Positions 17,095 through 26,900 of a stretch of 64,000 bases of DNA are shown here, one piece after another. The position numbers and the translations under genes were made by a program. Origin of the DNA: Sphingobium bisphenolivorans (GTDB taxonomy: Bacteria > Pseudomonadota > Alphaproteobacteria > Sphingomonadales > Sphingomonadaceae); the NCBI RefSeq assembly GCF_000412635.1, contig NZ_ASTG01000025.1, forward strand, positions 1 through 64,000, given 5' to 3'. How positions within the stretch are numbered: position 1 is the first letter of the stretch; every line of letters starts with the position of its first letter. Under the pieces are notes generated by a model. That model was given only the letters and a program-made list of their open reading frames with translations. It was not told the origin of the DNA and searched no databases.

Positions 17095-19023
17095 ATGGCT
17101 GATGGGATCGCCCACGACGTCGCCCGCATGGACGACCATGGTGATGAAGGGCACGGCCATGGGACGCAGAAGGCGACCCTGAAGCTCGTCGTCGGGGCCA
17201 TCGGCATTGTTTTCGGCGATATCGGGACCAGCCCACTTTACGCCTTCCGCGAAACCTTCGCCGGACATCATAAGCTCACGCTCGACCCGGATCACATATT
17301 GGGCGTCATCAGCCTGATGTTCTGGTCGATGATGCTGGTCGTCACGCTGAAATATGTGACTGTCATCATGCGCGCGGACAATAAGGGCGAGGGCGGCAGC
17401 CTAGCGCTGCTGGCGCTGATCAACGGGCAGACGAAGACGCAGCGCTGGTCGCGCGGCATCATCCTGCTTGGCGTTTTTGCGACCTCTCTCTTCTACGGCG
17501 ACTCGATGATCACCCCCGCGGTGTCGGTCCTGTCCGCGGTGGAGGGGCTCGCCGTCTATAATTCGGAACTGTCCCCGATCATCCTGCCCGCCGCCGTCAT
17601 CATCCTGGTCGGGCTGTTCTGGATACAGGGTCTCGGCACGAGCCGCGTTGCGACCCTGTTCGGGCCCATCATGCTCTTCTACTTCCTGACGATCGCGGTG
17701 CTGGGCGTCATCAGCATCGTCCAGACGCCGGGGATCCTCTATGCGCTCAATCCCTATTGGGCGTTCATGTTCTTCGTGACCGACCCGCTGCCGGCCTTTC
17801 TGGCGCTGGGCGCCGTCGTGCTGGCGGTGACTGGCGCCGAAGCGCTCTACGCGGACATGGGCCATTTCGGGCGCAGTCCGATCCGTGTCTCGTGGCTGGC
17901 TTTCGTGCTCCCCGCGCTGATGCTCAACTATATGGGGCAGGGCGCATTGCTCTTCCGCGAAGGTTCGAGCGCGCTCCACAGCCCCTTTTATTATCTAGCG
18001 CCGCAATGGGCACAGCTTCCCCTGGTCGGCTTGGCGACACTGGCGGCGATCATCGCCAGCCAGGCGGTGATCTCAGGCGCCTTTTCAGTGACGCAGCAGG
18101 CGATCCAACTCGGCTTCATGCCGCGCCTGCGGATCGAGCATACCAGTGCCTCGACAGCGGGCCAGATCTACATCCCCCTGATCAACTGGGGCTTGATGGT
18201 CATGGTGATATTGCTGGTGCTGGTCTTCCGCACCTCGTCCAATCTGACCGCCGCTTACGGCATTGCGGTCACAGGCGCGATGTTCATCGACAATCTGCTG
18301 CTGACGGTGCTGCTCTACCGCCTGTGGAAGTGGCCCTGGTATTATTCGGCGCCGCTGCTCTCGGTCTTCTTCATCGTGGACGGGGCCTATCTCGCCGCCA
18401 ACCTCACCAAGGTTCCCGATGGCGGCTGGTTCCCGCTGCTGATCGGCTTCGTGATCTTCACGCTGCTGACGACTTGGTCGCGCGGCCGCCGGCTGGTGCA
18501 GGATCGGCTGCGCGAAGCGGCGATGCCGATCCCGGTTTTCGTCGCTTCAGCCGCCAACAGCGCGGTGCGGGTGCCCGGGACGGCGGTGTTCATGACATCG
18601 ACGCCCGATGGCGTGCCCCATGCGCTGCTGCATAATCTCAAGCACAACAAAGTGCTGCACGAACGGGTCATCCTGTTGACGGTCAAGATCAGGGACGTGC
18701 CGGTGGTGGAGGATGACGGCCGCTGCAAGCTGGAGGACCTCGGCCGCGGCTTCTTCCGGCTGGTGCTGCAATATGGCTTCATGCAGGAGCCGGACGTACC
18801 CGCCGCCCTCAAGAATGTCAGCGGCTGCGGTCAAGCGTTCAGGATGATGGACACGAGCTTCTTCCTGGCTCGCCAGACGCTGCTGCCGTCGGCGAAACCG
18901 GGCATGCCGCTATGGCGTGAAAAGATCTTCGCCTGGATGCTCCGCAATGCCGAAAGCGCGATGGAGTTTTTCCGCCTGCCGACAAATCGCGTTGTCGAAC
19001 TGGGCAGCCAGGTCGAAATTTAG
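17095..19023 (+). CDS. kup: KUP-family potassium uptake protein
   Basis: A 642-residue inner-membrane K+/H+ symporter. The hallmark [13 protein letters not shown] near residue 38 is in the first of about twelve membrane segments, with GGxxAL-type and RADNKGEGG segments following. A C-terminal cytoplasmic domain of about 190 residues (from [15 protein letters not shown]) closes it. The first 28 residues are rich in His, Asp and Gly ([12 protein letters not shown]) and are probably a poorly conserved cytoplasmic tail; the exact ATG is uncertain because no clear SD is seen. It stands alone, convergent with hsp20. Confidence 0.94.
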   Translation: MADGIAHDVARMDDHGDEGHGHGTQKATLKLVVGAIGIVFGDIGTSPLYAFRETFAGHHKLTLDPDHILGVISLMFWSMMLVVTLKYVTVIMRADNKGEGGSLALLALINGQTKTQRWSRGIILLGVFATSLFYGDSMITPAVSVLSAVEGLAVYNSELSPIILPAAVIILVGLFWIQGLGTSRVATLFGPIMLFYFLTIAVLGVISIVQTPGILYALNPYWAFMFFVTDPLPAFLALGAVVLAVTGAEALYADMGHFGRSPIRVSWLAFVLPALMLNYMGQGALLFREGSSALHSPFYYLAPQWAQLPLVGLATLAAIIASQAVISGAFSVTQQAIQLGFMPRLRIEHTSASTAGQIYIPLINWGLMVMVILLVLVFRTSSNLTAAYGIAVTGAMFIDNLLLTVLLYRLWKWPWYYSAPLLSVFFIVDGAYLAANLTKVPDGGWFPLLIGFVIFTLLTTWSRGRRLVQDRLREAAMPIPVFVASAANSAVRVPGTAVFMTSTPDGVPHALLHNLKHNKVLHERVILLTVKIRDVPVVEDDGRCKLEDLGRGFFRLVLQYGFMQEPDVPAALKNVSGCGQAFRMMDTSFFLARQTLLPSAKPGMPLWREKIFAWMLRNAESAMEFFRLPTNRVVELGSQVEI

Positions 19024-19032
19024 CGGGTAGCC

Positions 19033-19065
19033 AAAACAAAAGGGCGCGGCCGATCGACCGCGCCC
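19033..19065 (-). terminator. Rho-independent terminator of hsp20
   Basis: An 8-bp perfect GC stem (GGGCGCGG/CCGCGCCC, 19042-19065) is followed on the minus strand by TTTTGTTTT. It begins 18 bases past the hsp20 stop. In the plus direction it also follows kup but lacks a U-run there. Confidence 0.85.
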
Positions 19066-19083
19066 CATATCCCAAGCCTCCGA

Positions 19084-19554
19084 TCAGGCGGCGTCGCGAT
19101 CCGACGTGTTCAAATCCACCAGTTGACCGCCGTTGATGGCGATCTTCTTCGGTTTCATCGCTTCGGGGACCTCGCGAACCAACTCGATCGTGAGCAGCCC
19201 ATCGGCCAGCTCCGCCTTTTCAACCCGCACGAAATCCGCCAGTTCGAATCGCCGTTCGAAACTGCGATTGGCGATGCCGACATGGAGAAACTTCGACCGA
19301 TCGCCCTGTGCTTCGTCCTTGCGGCCAGTGACCTGAAGCAGGTTCTGCTGGGCGGTGATGTCGATCTCATCGGTGCGGAAACCGGCGACCGCCAAGGTGA
19401 CGCGATAGCGGTCTTCGGAAAGGCGCTCGATGTTGAACGGAGGATAATTATCGCCCTGCTGCAGCCGGCTGTTGTTCTCGATCAGGTCGAACAAGCGATC
19501 GAATCCCACGGTCGAGCGGCGGTAGGGTGTAAGATCAAAACCACGCATCGTCAT
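19084..19554 (-). CDS. Small heat-shock protein (Hsp20/IbpA class)
   Basis: ATP-independent holdase that binds unfolding proteins. The 156-residue protein has an N-terminal arm beginning MRGFDLTPYRRSTVGFDRLFDL, typical of IbpA/HspA-class A alphaproteobacterial members, an alpha-crystallin domain (residues about 40-130, with ADGLLTIEL near its end) and a C-terminal IxI motif (KKIAING) for oligomer contacts. AGGAG lies eight bases before the first ATG; the second ATG is two codons later. The upstream leader looks like a ROSE thermometer under a sigma-32 promoter, described separately. Confidence 0.94.
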   Translation of the reverse strand: MTMRGFDLTPYRRSTVGFDRLFDLIENNSRLQQGDNYPPFNIERLSEDRYRVTLAVAGFRTDEIDITAQQNLLQVTGRKDEAQGDRSKFLHVGIANRSFERRFELADFVRVEKAELADGLLTIELVREVPEAMKPKKIAINGGQLVDLNTSDRDAA

Positions 19555-19634
19555 AATCTCCTAAGAGCAAAATGATCCTGCCGGACCCATGGTGGCGCCC
19601 GGCACTACGATGTCCAGCCCCATGCGGCGGCTGA
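19555..19634 (-). promoter_or_regulatory. ROSE-like RNA thermometer in the hsp20 leader
   Basis: The roughly 80-base 5' leader ends (minus strand) in TTTTGCTCTTAGGAGATTAT just before the start. The UUGCU element can pair with the SD AGGA across a CUU loop with a G-G mismatch. This is the diagnostic 3' hairpin of ROSE elements, which block the ribosome site at normal temperature and melt on heat shock. A further GC-rich hairpin (GTGCCGGGCGCCACCATGGG region) lies 5' of it. ROSE leaders before alphaproteobacterial hsp20 genes are established; this instance is assigned by motif and position. Confidence 0.72.
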
Positions 19635-19640
19635 ACGCGA

Positions 19641-19671
19641 TCGATATGGTTTGACGACGGAGCGTTTCAAG
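19641..19671 (-). promoter_or_regulatory. Sigma-32 (RpoH)-type promoter of hsp20
   Basis: On the minus strand CTTGAAA (19665-19671) is followed after 15 bases by CCATATCGA (19641-19649). This fits the heat-shock consensus of CTTGAA, then a C-rich CCxxAT-type -10. A start near 19634 gives a leader long enough for the thermometer. Confidence 0.65.
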
Positions 19672-19751
19672 AGGGTGGTGCAACGAACCGGACACAGGAG
19701 TTTTTCCAAACGCCGGATACGGGAATGCGATCGGCGGGCTGTCATTGCGCG

Positions 19752-19804
19752 AGTACCCTGCTCAAATGAAAAGTACCCGGACCGCTCTTCACGACCCGGG
19801 TACT
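19752..19804 (+). other. Competing hairpins in the hsp20-lolC gap
   Basis: AGTACCC occurs at 19752 and 19772, and a single GGGTACT at 19798. The second copy forms a 9-bp perfect stem (AGTACCCGG 19772-19780 with CCGGGTACT 19796-19804, 15-base loop); the first copy could pair with the same strand instead. A 31-codon frame (19766-19861) overlaps but lacks an SD. This may be a DNA palindrome or part of an RNA switch. Confidence 0.35.
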
Positions 19805-19832
19805 AATGGACGATTGCTCGTCTCCCCCTTGG

Positions 19833-19974
19833 CCTGCCTCAACCGCTTCTTAGCCCCCTAAGCTCGAAGCGGGATGCAGTATCCCTGAACCACGGCCATT
19901 TACCTGTGCTTCGAAGCCTTAGCTATGGCTCTGGCAGGACGCTGTCACGGGCTATTTCCGCCCTCTGTGATTTT
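19833..19974 (+). ncRNA. Candidate structured small RNA upstream of lolC
   Basis: In the 527-base gap between hsp20 and lolC the sequence folds consistently: an outer stem CCTGCC (19833)/GGCAGG (19933), AGCC (19852)/GGCT (19927), an internal bubble, a GC(T)CGAAGC (19862-19870)/GCTTCGA-GC (19908-19917) stem, and an apical GGGAT-GCAGT-ATCCC hairpin (19871-19885). A second hairpin (TCAC-GGGC/GCCC-GTGA, 19945-19970) then TTTT resembles a terminator. An enclosed bubble plus CCCTGAACC and AAGCCTTA recall 6S RNA, but the match is weak and it is short. I could not assign a family or a promoter. The remainder of the gap up to lolC shows one GGCAAG/CTTGCC hairpin and nothing coding. Confidence 0.4.
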
Positions 19975-20081
19975 CCCGAGAACGCTGTGGCAAGGCTGCA
20001 ACAATTCCCTGCGCTTGCCGTTAAGGGAGAGCCTGCTAGACGGGCACCTCATACCGCCACGAAGAGGCCATTCGCGCCATC

Positions 20082-21332
20082 ATGATTCTATCCCGTTACG
20101 AACGCATGATCGCCAAGCGCTACCTGCTGCCTGGCAAAGGGGAAGGTTTCATCTTCCTTGTCGCGGGCATCAGCCTCGTCGCGGTTATGCTGGGGGTGGC
20201 CGCGCTCATTATCGTGATGAGCGTGATGAACGGCTTTCGTGCTGAACTGTTCGACAAGATCGTCGGCCTCAACGGTCACGCCGTGGTGCAGGGTTATGGC
20301 GGACGGCTGCCGGACTGGAAGGCGGTGCTGAAGGAAGCGAAGGCGACGCCGGGCATCACCAGCGCGACCCCCTTGATCGAACAGCCGCTGCTCGGCAGCT
20401 TTCAAGGCCGCGTTGAGGCCGTGCTCGTCCGCGGGATGACAGTAGGCGATATCCGCAACAACGCGACCTTGAGGGGCAAGGTCGTCGCGGGCAACCTCAA
20501 TGCGCTCACGCCCAATTCGGGGAAGGTCGGGATCGGCTCCCGCCTCGCTGAAAATCTCGGCCTTCAGATCGGCGACAGCCTCACCATCATCAATCCGGCC
20601 GGGCGGTCGACACCGTTCGGAACGGTGCCGCGACAGGTCGCCTATGAGGTCGCCGCCATCTTCGAGGTCGGCATCTATGATTATGACAAAGCTTTTGTCG
20701 TCATGCCGATGGAAGACGCACAGACGTTGCTGCTGTTGGGCGATGTTGTCGGCATGATAGAGGTCGAGACGATCGACGCCGACCGAGTGGGGGCCATATT
20801 GGAGCCACTCGCGGGCAAGGTTGCCGGGCGGGCCGTGGTCACGGATTGGCGACAGATGAACGCATCCCTGTTCGAGGCGCTCGCGGTTGAGCGGGTGGCT
20901 ATGTTCGTTGTTCTCTCGATCATTGTCCTCGTCGCGGTGTTCAACATCCTGTCCTCGCTGATCATGCTGGTGCGGGCGAAGACGCGCGACATAGCGATCC
21001 TGCGGACCATGGGCGCAAGCCGGGCTGGCCTCGTTAAAATCTTCATGACGGTGGGCGTGACCATCGGGACGCTTGGCATGGGGGCGGGGATGGTGCTGGG
21101 CTTTACCTTCCTTTTCTTCCGGCAGAGCGTGGTGAACGCCATCCAGTTCATGACCGGCCAGAATCTGTGGGACCCGTCGATCCGCTTCCTGACCGAGCTT
21201 CCGGCGAAGCCAGACCCGATTGAGATCGCCGTCATCTGCCTGATGGCCTTGATCTTCAGCTTCCTTGCGACGCTCTATCCCGCGTTGAAGGCGGCCAACA
21301 CCGATCCCGTGCAGGTGCTGCGTTATGAATGA
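20082..21332 (+). CDS. lolC: Lipoprotein-releasing ABC transporter permease (LolC/E family)
   Basis: Inner-membrane subunit of the Lol exporter, which extracts outer-membrane lipoproteins and hands them to LolA. The 416-residue protein has the LolC/E layout: an N-terminal membrane segment ([25 protein letters not shown]), a large periplasmic domain (residues about 50-260), and three C-terminal segments of the FtsX fold ([19 protein letters not shown] and onward). Only one permease gene is next to lolD, as in bacteria with a homodimeric LolF-type permease; a separate lolE cannot be excluded elsewhere. It overlaps lolD by eight bases. Confidence 0.92.
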   Translation: MILSRYERMIAKRYLLPGKGEGFIFLVAGISLVAVMLGVAALIIVMSVMNGFRAELFDKIVGLNGHAVVQGYGGRLPDWKAVLKEAKATPGITSATPLIEQPLLGSFQGRVEAVLVRGMTVGDIRNNATLRGKVVAGNLNALTPNSGKVGIGSRLAENLGLQIGDSLTIINPAGRSTPFGTVPRQVAYEVAAIFEVGIYDYDKAFVVMPMEDAQTLLLLGDVVGMIEVETIDADRVGAILEPLAGKVAGRAVVTDWRQMNASLFEALAVERVAMFVVLSIIVLVAVFNILSSLIMLVRAKTRDIAILRTMGASRAGLVKIFMTVGVTIGTLGMGAGMVLGFTFLFFRQSVVNAIQFMTGQNLWDPSIRFLTELPAKPDPIEIAVICLMALIFSFLATLYPALKAANTDPVQVLRYE

Positions 21333-22014
21333 CATCTTGAAGGTCCGCGACCTGCGGCGCAGCTTCACACAGGGCGGTGTTACCATCGACGTTCTCCGCG
21401 GCGTCAACCTGACCGTCGGGCCGGGGGAAATCGTGGCGCTGCTTGGGCCATCCGGGTCGGGCAAGTCGACGCTGCTCCAGGCAGTCGGATTGCTGGAGGG
21501 CGGCTTTGACGGATCGATCCGCATCGATGGAGAGGAAGCGGCGAAGCTGGACAATGACGGGCGCACCCGGCTGCGCCGCGATGCGCTGGGCTTCGTCTAT
21601 CAGTTCCACCACCTGCTGCCCGACTTCAACGCCGTGGAGAATGTCGTCCTGCCCCAGGTGATCCGCGATGCCGAGCCATCCGCAGCGCGCACCCGGGCTG
21701 AGTCTCTCCTCGGTGCGCTGGGATTAGGGCACCGGCTGGAGCATCGGCCAAGCCAGCTTTCAGGCGGGGAGCAGCAGCGCGTGGCGGTCGCCCGCGCGCT
21801 CGCCAATCGCCCCGCGCTGGTGCTGGCCGACGAGCCCACCGGCAATCTGGACGAGCGCACCGCAGACATCGTCCTCGCCGAATTTCTCCGCCTCGTGCGG
21901 GAAGAAGGGTCGGCCGCACTGGTCGCCACCCACAACGAGCGGCTCGCGGACAAGATGGACCGCGTCGTCCGCCTGCACGAGGGCGTTTTGGAGGAAAGTT
22001 CAGGCCACTATTGA
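21325..22014 (+). CDS. lolD: Lipoprotein-releasing ABC transporter ATPase LolD
   Basis: ATPase subunit of the Lol exporter. The 229 residues contain Walker [10 protein letters not shown] (near residue 38), Q-loop [16 protein letters not shown] (the LolD-typical FHHLLPDF segment), signature [15 protein letters not shown], Walker [14 protein letters not shown] and the switch His in VATHNE. The start lies inside the 3' end of lolC. Its stop overlaps by 15 bases with the stop of the convergent GGDEF gene. Confidence 0.94.
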   Translation: MNDILKVRDLRRSFTQGGVTIDVLRGVNLTVGPGEIVALLGPSGSGKSTLLQAVGLLEGGFDGSIRIDGEEAAKLDNDGRTRLRRDALGFVYQFHHLLPDFNAVENVVLPQVIRDAEPSAARTRAESLLGALGLGHRLEHRPSQLSGGEQQRVAVARALANRPALVLADEPTGNLDERTADIVLAEFLRLVREEGSAALVATHNERLADKMDRVVRLHEGVLEESSGHY

Positions 22015-23808
22015 GCTGTCTTCCCGGACCGTTGCGACGACGATCTGGTTGCGGCCGAGCGCTTTCGCCCGCAGCAGGGCAGCATCGGCCGTCCGCATCA
22101 GGTCGCCCGCGCGGCCATGAACCGGATAGTTGGCAAGCCCGAAGGATGCGGTGACCATACCCAATTGTTCACCGCGATGTTCGACCTGCAACTTCCGGAT
22201 TCGCTCCTGAACCTGCCGTCCGCGCTCCAGCGCCTGCTCCACCGTAAAGCCAGGCATCAGCAGCACGAACTCCTCACCCCCCAAGCGGAAGGCGCAATCC
22301 TTTTCTCGCAACGCATCGCCCAATATGCCGCCCACCGCACGAAGCACGGCGTCGCCCGCATCATGGCCATAGCTGTCGTTGAAGCGCTTGAAATGGTCGA
22401 TATCGATCATCAGGCACGACAGCGGCGCCTGCATCTGTTCCGCGATGGAGACTTCATCCTGATAGGCGGTGTCGAACCGGCGCCGATTGGCGAGTCCCGT
22501 CAGCGGATCGGCCATCGCCATCTCCCGTAGCACGTCGCGCAGGCGCAGGTTCGCGAGAGCCAGGCCGATATTCTCAGCCAGCATTTCAAGATATTTTTCC
22601 ATCCGTTCCTGCCGATCTGCCGCATTCTCCTCTGGCAGTTCGAAGTAGAGCAGGCCGATGCTTTCGCCCTGCGCCATGAGCGGGATGCAGATGGACGGCG
22701 CCGGCCTTTCACGATCCAGATGCTCGCATGGAATGTCGATCAACTCGCCCTTCGGCTTATGCGTCTGCCCGCGGCGCAGTGCCCAGCATGCGGACGGAGA
22801 AAATTCCTCCAGAGACTGCTTGGGCGAAAGCCAATCGCACGCCTGTGCAATAGCGTTACGTCGCATGTCGTGGATATAGAGCTTGCCGGCAAATCCCGGC
22901 GCGATCTCCGGCACGAAGCAGCGCACGACCTCGACCAGGTCGTCGATACTGTCGCAGCCTTGAAGTCGCTGCGTCATTCGCGACAGCCGGTCGCGCGTCG
23001 CATGGTCGGCGTCGCGCTCCTGCTCCAGCCGCTGCCTTTCCAGCCCGTTCTCGCGGAAAATGCGCACCGCCTGCGCCATGTCGCCGATCTCGTCGATCTG
23101 CGGAAAGTCGGGCGGAATGGCCGCGAAATCCTGCGCCGCGAGCCGAGTCACCACGTCGCTTAAGCGCACGACCGGCCGCAGGATGCGCTGCTTCAGGATG
23201 AAATAGAGCACGCACAGGAACAGGAGAGCAGTCGCGCCCAGCATGAATTCCGACATGTTCCGCCACTGCCGCGCACTATCTGTGGCCTGGCGGACAGCGG
23301 CGTCGGTCCGCTGATCCAGCATATATCGGAACTTGCCCACTTGTTCGGCGATCCGGTCCAACTCGCGGCCATATTCATCGCCGAACAGGATCGCGGTGGC
23401 CGCTTTGCTGTCCCCCGCCTTCATGGCCCTGATCGCGCCTTCCTGCTCATCCGCAAGCAGGTCGGCCCAATGGATCGCCTGCCGCAGGGACGTCAGCTCG
23501 CTCTCAGTCGCACCGGCATCGTTGAGATGAGCGATCCGCTGCTCGACGGAGCGCAACGAAGCCTTCTCCCGTTCATAGGCGATGACATGCGCCGGGTTAC
23601 CGGTGATCACGAATGAGCGCGCGTGCTCGCTCTGCCTGAACGTCTCTTCTTCAACGGTCGCGGTGAGTTGGTGGAAGGTCGCCCGTTGCGCCACGGCGGC
23701 GCGCTCCCGCTCCTCGGCGCTGGACGCCGTTAGCATCATGCCTCCCGATGCGAGGGTCAGGATGAGGGTGGCGCCATACGCCCAGTTGGTGATCGTGGAT
23801 AAACGCAT
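22000..23808 (-). CDS. Membrane diguanylate cyclase (CHASE3-like, HAMP, GAF, GGDEF)
   Basis: Likely makes cyclic di-GMP from two GTP. The 602-residue protein has a first membrane segment ([18 protein letters not shown]), a helical periplasmic sensor of CHASE3 type (residues about 30-180), a second membrane segment ([18 protein letters not shown]), HAMP ([13 protein letters not shown]...[13 protein letters not shown]), a GAF-like domain (about 300-420) and GGDEF. The active motif is RLGGEEF with upstream [12 protein letters not shown]; RxxD (REKD), five residues before GGEEF, is the product-inhibition I-site. I chose the ATG at 23808, just before the first membrane segment; the frame extends to 23943. 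The signal sensed is unknown. Confidence 0.9.
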   Translation of the reverse strand: MRLSTITNWAYGATLILTLASGGMMLTASSAEERERAAVAQRATFHQLTATVEEETFRQSEHARSFVITGNPAHVIAYEREKASLRSVEQRIAHLNDAGATESELTSLRQAIHWADLLADEQEGAIRAMKAGDSKAATAILFGDEYGRELDRIAEQVGKFRYMLDQRTDAAVRQATDSARQWRNMSEFMLGATALLFLCVLYFILKQRILRPVVRLSDVVTRLAAQDFAAIPPDFPQIDEIGDMAQAVRIFRENGLERQRLEQERDADHATRDRLSRMTQRLQGCDSIDDLVEVVRCFVPEIAPGFAGKLYIHDMRRNAIAQACDWLSPKQSLEEFSPSACWALRRGQTHKPKGELIDIPCEHLDRERPAPSICIPLMAQGESIGLLYFELPEENAADRQERMEKYLEMLAENIGLALANLRLRDVLREMAMADPLTGLANRRRFDTAYQDEVSIAEQMQAPLSCLMIDIDHFKRFNDSYGHDAGDAVLRAVGGILGDALREKDCAFRLGGEEFVLLMPGFTVEQALERGRQVQERIRKLQVEHRGEQLGMVTASFGLANYPVHGRAGDLMRTADAALLRAKALGRNQIVVATVREDSSIVA

Positions 23809-23962
23809 GGGGCCATATTGCGCGCGAATCGTTGGGAAGCCGTTAACTATCGGTCGGCAAACGAGTTTCTTCGCGGATGCTCCTTGCGGCCACCCGCAAC
23901 TTACCCACGATTTTCTTGATCCAAGGGGTGGCCGAATCGGCAAGAGCGCCTAGATTGCCGGC

Positions 23963-26900
23963 ATGCCTCATGCCGGTTTCGTTCCCCTTCGCGTTTTCTC
24001 GTCATTCACCATGCTGGAAGGGGCGATAGACCCCAAGAAAATCGCGAAACAGGCAAAGGCGCTAGGTTTTCCAGCTGCCGCCATCACCGACCGCAACGGC
24101 CTTTACGGCTCCATGGCGTTCTCCGACGCGTGCAAGGGCGAGGGGGTTCAGCCGATCATCGGTGCCATGGTAGGCATCCTGCGGCCCGGCCGGCCCGCCA
24201 ATACGGCTCCAGTTCATGACTGGATCGCCCTCTACGCCCAGGACGAGCAGGGCTATGACAATCTTTGCGCGCTCGTTTCCATGGCCCATCTCGACCGTCC
24301 AGTCGAAGAGGTGCCGCATATCACCATAGAGACTTTGCAGGGGCGAACGGAAGGGCTCATGGCCCTGACGGCAGGTGGGGAGGGTGCGCTGGCTCGGCTG
24401 TTCGCGGAAGATCAGCCTGACGCCGCGATAGCTTATGTCGAGCAGTTGGAGCGGCTCTTCCCCGATCGCCTCTATATAGAGATTTGCCGTCGTCTGGATC
24501 CGGTTGAGGGGAAGGCCGAACCGCATCTGCTCGATCTCGCCTACGCACGCGATCTTCCGTTGGTGGCGACGAACCCCACCTGTTTTGCCGAGCCGCATTT
24601 TCACGAAGCGCATGACGTGATGCTCTGCATTGCCGACAGCGCCTATGTGGAAACGGCCGACCGCCGCAGCAGCTCGCCTGACGCCTGGATGAAGCCTGCT
24701 ACCGAGATGAAGCGGCTGTTCGAGGATTTGCCCGAGGCGCTCGCCAATACGCTTGTCGTCGCGCAGCGCTGTGCGGTCGCCGCCCCCAAGCGCAAGCCCA
24801 TTCTTCCCAGCCTCGCCGGCGACATCGAGGGGGAAGCAGCCATGCTGCGCGAACAGGCGACGGCGGGACTGGAAGCGCGGCTCGCAACAGCCGGAATCGA
24901 AGGCGAAGAGGCGCGCCGACCCTATTTCGACCGGCTGAAGTTCGAAACCGACATCATCATCCAGATGGGCTTTCCCGGCTACTTCCTGATCGTTGCCGAC
25001 TTCATCAAATGGGCGAAGGAGCAGGATATCCCCGTCGGGCCGGGGCGCGGATCAGGCGCCGGATCGCTGGTCGCTTGGGCGCTGACCATTACTGATCTTG
25101 ATCCGCTTCAACTCGGCCTGCTGTTCGAACGCTTCCTCAACCCGGAACGCGTGTCGATGCCCGACTTCGACATCGACTTCTGCGAAACCCGTCGCGGCGA
25201 AGTGATCCGCTACGTACAGCAGAAATATGGCGCGGATCATGTCGCGCAAATCATCACCTTCGGTAAGCTCAAGGCCCGCGCCGTGCTGAAGGATACAGGC
25301 CGCGTACTTCAGATGAGCTACGGACAGGTAGACCGCCTTGCGAAGCTGGTTCCCAACCATCCGACAGACCCCTGGACGCTGGAACGCTCGCTCAATGGCG
25401 TGGCGGAGTTCAAGGCGGAATATGATAATGACGCACAGGTAAAGCGGCTCATCGATTATGCGATGAAGCTGGAGGGCTTTCCCCGGCACAGCTCCACGCA
25501 CGCGGCTGGCGTGGTGATCGGCGACCGACCGCTGTCGCAGCTGGTCCCGCTCTATCGTGACCCTCGCTCCGACATGCCCGTTACGCAGTTCGATATGAAA
25601 TATGTCGAAGGCGCGGGGCTGGTGAAGTTCGACTTTCTGGGATTGAAGACGCTCTCGGTGCTGCAAAAGGCGGTGCAGTTGCTCGCCGGACGAGGGGTCA
25701 AGGTCGACCTCGACAGATTGGGCTGGGACGATACCGCCGTCTACGACCTGCTCCAGCGGGGCGACACGGTCGGCGTGTTCCAGCTGGAATCGGAAGGTAT
25801 GCGCAAGACGCTTGCGGCCGTGCGTCCGACTAATTTCGGCGACATCATCGCACTTGTGTCGCTCTACCGCCCGGGGCCGATGGACAATATCCCGATGTTC
25901 GGCCGTCGCAAGAACGGTCAGGAAGATATTGAATATCCGCATATTCTCCTGAAGCCGATCCTCGAGGAAACTTACGGCATCTTCGTCTATCAGGAACAGG
26001 TGATGCAGGCCGCACAGATCCTGGCCGGCTATTCACTGGGTGACGCGGACCTGTTGCGGCGGGCCATGGGCAAGAAGATCAAGGCGGAGATGGATGCGCA
26101 GCGCGCCCGCTTCGTTGAAGGCTGCGCCAAGAGCGACATCGCGGCCAGCAAGGCCAACGAGCTGTTCGATTTGATCGACAAATTCGCGGGCTATGGCTTC
26201 AACAAGTCGCATGCTGCGGCTTATGCCCTGCTCGCCTACCAGACCGCGTGGCTGAAGGCGCACTATCCGGCTGAATTTTACGCCGCCTCAATGGCTTACG
26301 ACATACATTTGACGGATAAGCTCACCGTCTTCGTGGATGACATGCGGCGCATGGGGCTGAGCTGCCTGCCGCCTGACATCAATCGCAGCCTTGCCGACTT
26401 CTCCGTCGAGCCGGTTGAATGCGAGGGCGATGATCCCAGGCTGGGCTTTGCCGTGCGTTATGCGCTCGGCGGTTTGAAGGGCGTCGGCGAGAAGGCGATG
26501 GAGCAGCTCGTCGCCGAGAGGGATGCTGGAGGCACCTTCAAATCGCTGGACGATTTCGCCGACCGCATCGAACCGCGCCTGCTCAACCGACGTCAGCTGG
26601 AAAGCCTCGCCGCGGCGGGCGCTTTCGATGCGATCCATCCCGACCGGGCAGGGGTGCATGCTGCTGCCGAAACGATCCTGAGCGTGGCGTCCAGCGCGGC
26701 CGAGGCGCGCGAAAGCGGACAGGGCGGTCTATTCGGCGATGTCGAGACACCGCACGCTGACGTTCGCATCCCGCCGCACCAGACATGGTCGACTGCGGAT
26801 CGCATGGCGCAGGAGAAGGACGCGTTCGGCTTCTACTTCTCCGCCCATCCCGTTGACCGTTACCGCCATCTGGCCGAAGCGCGCGGCGCGAAAAGCTACG

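Noticed and set aside
19766-19861. 31-codon ORF (MKSTRTALHD...) as a leader peptide
   Set aside because: There is no SD, and the frame runs through hairpins that explain the sequence better; kept only as part of the structured region.
20088-21566. 492-codon minus-strand frame opposite lolC
   Set aside because: Shadow of lolC/lolD; rich in Arg, His and Asp with no domain.
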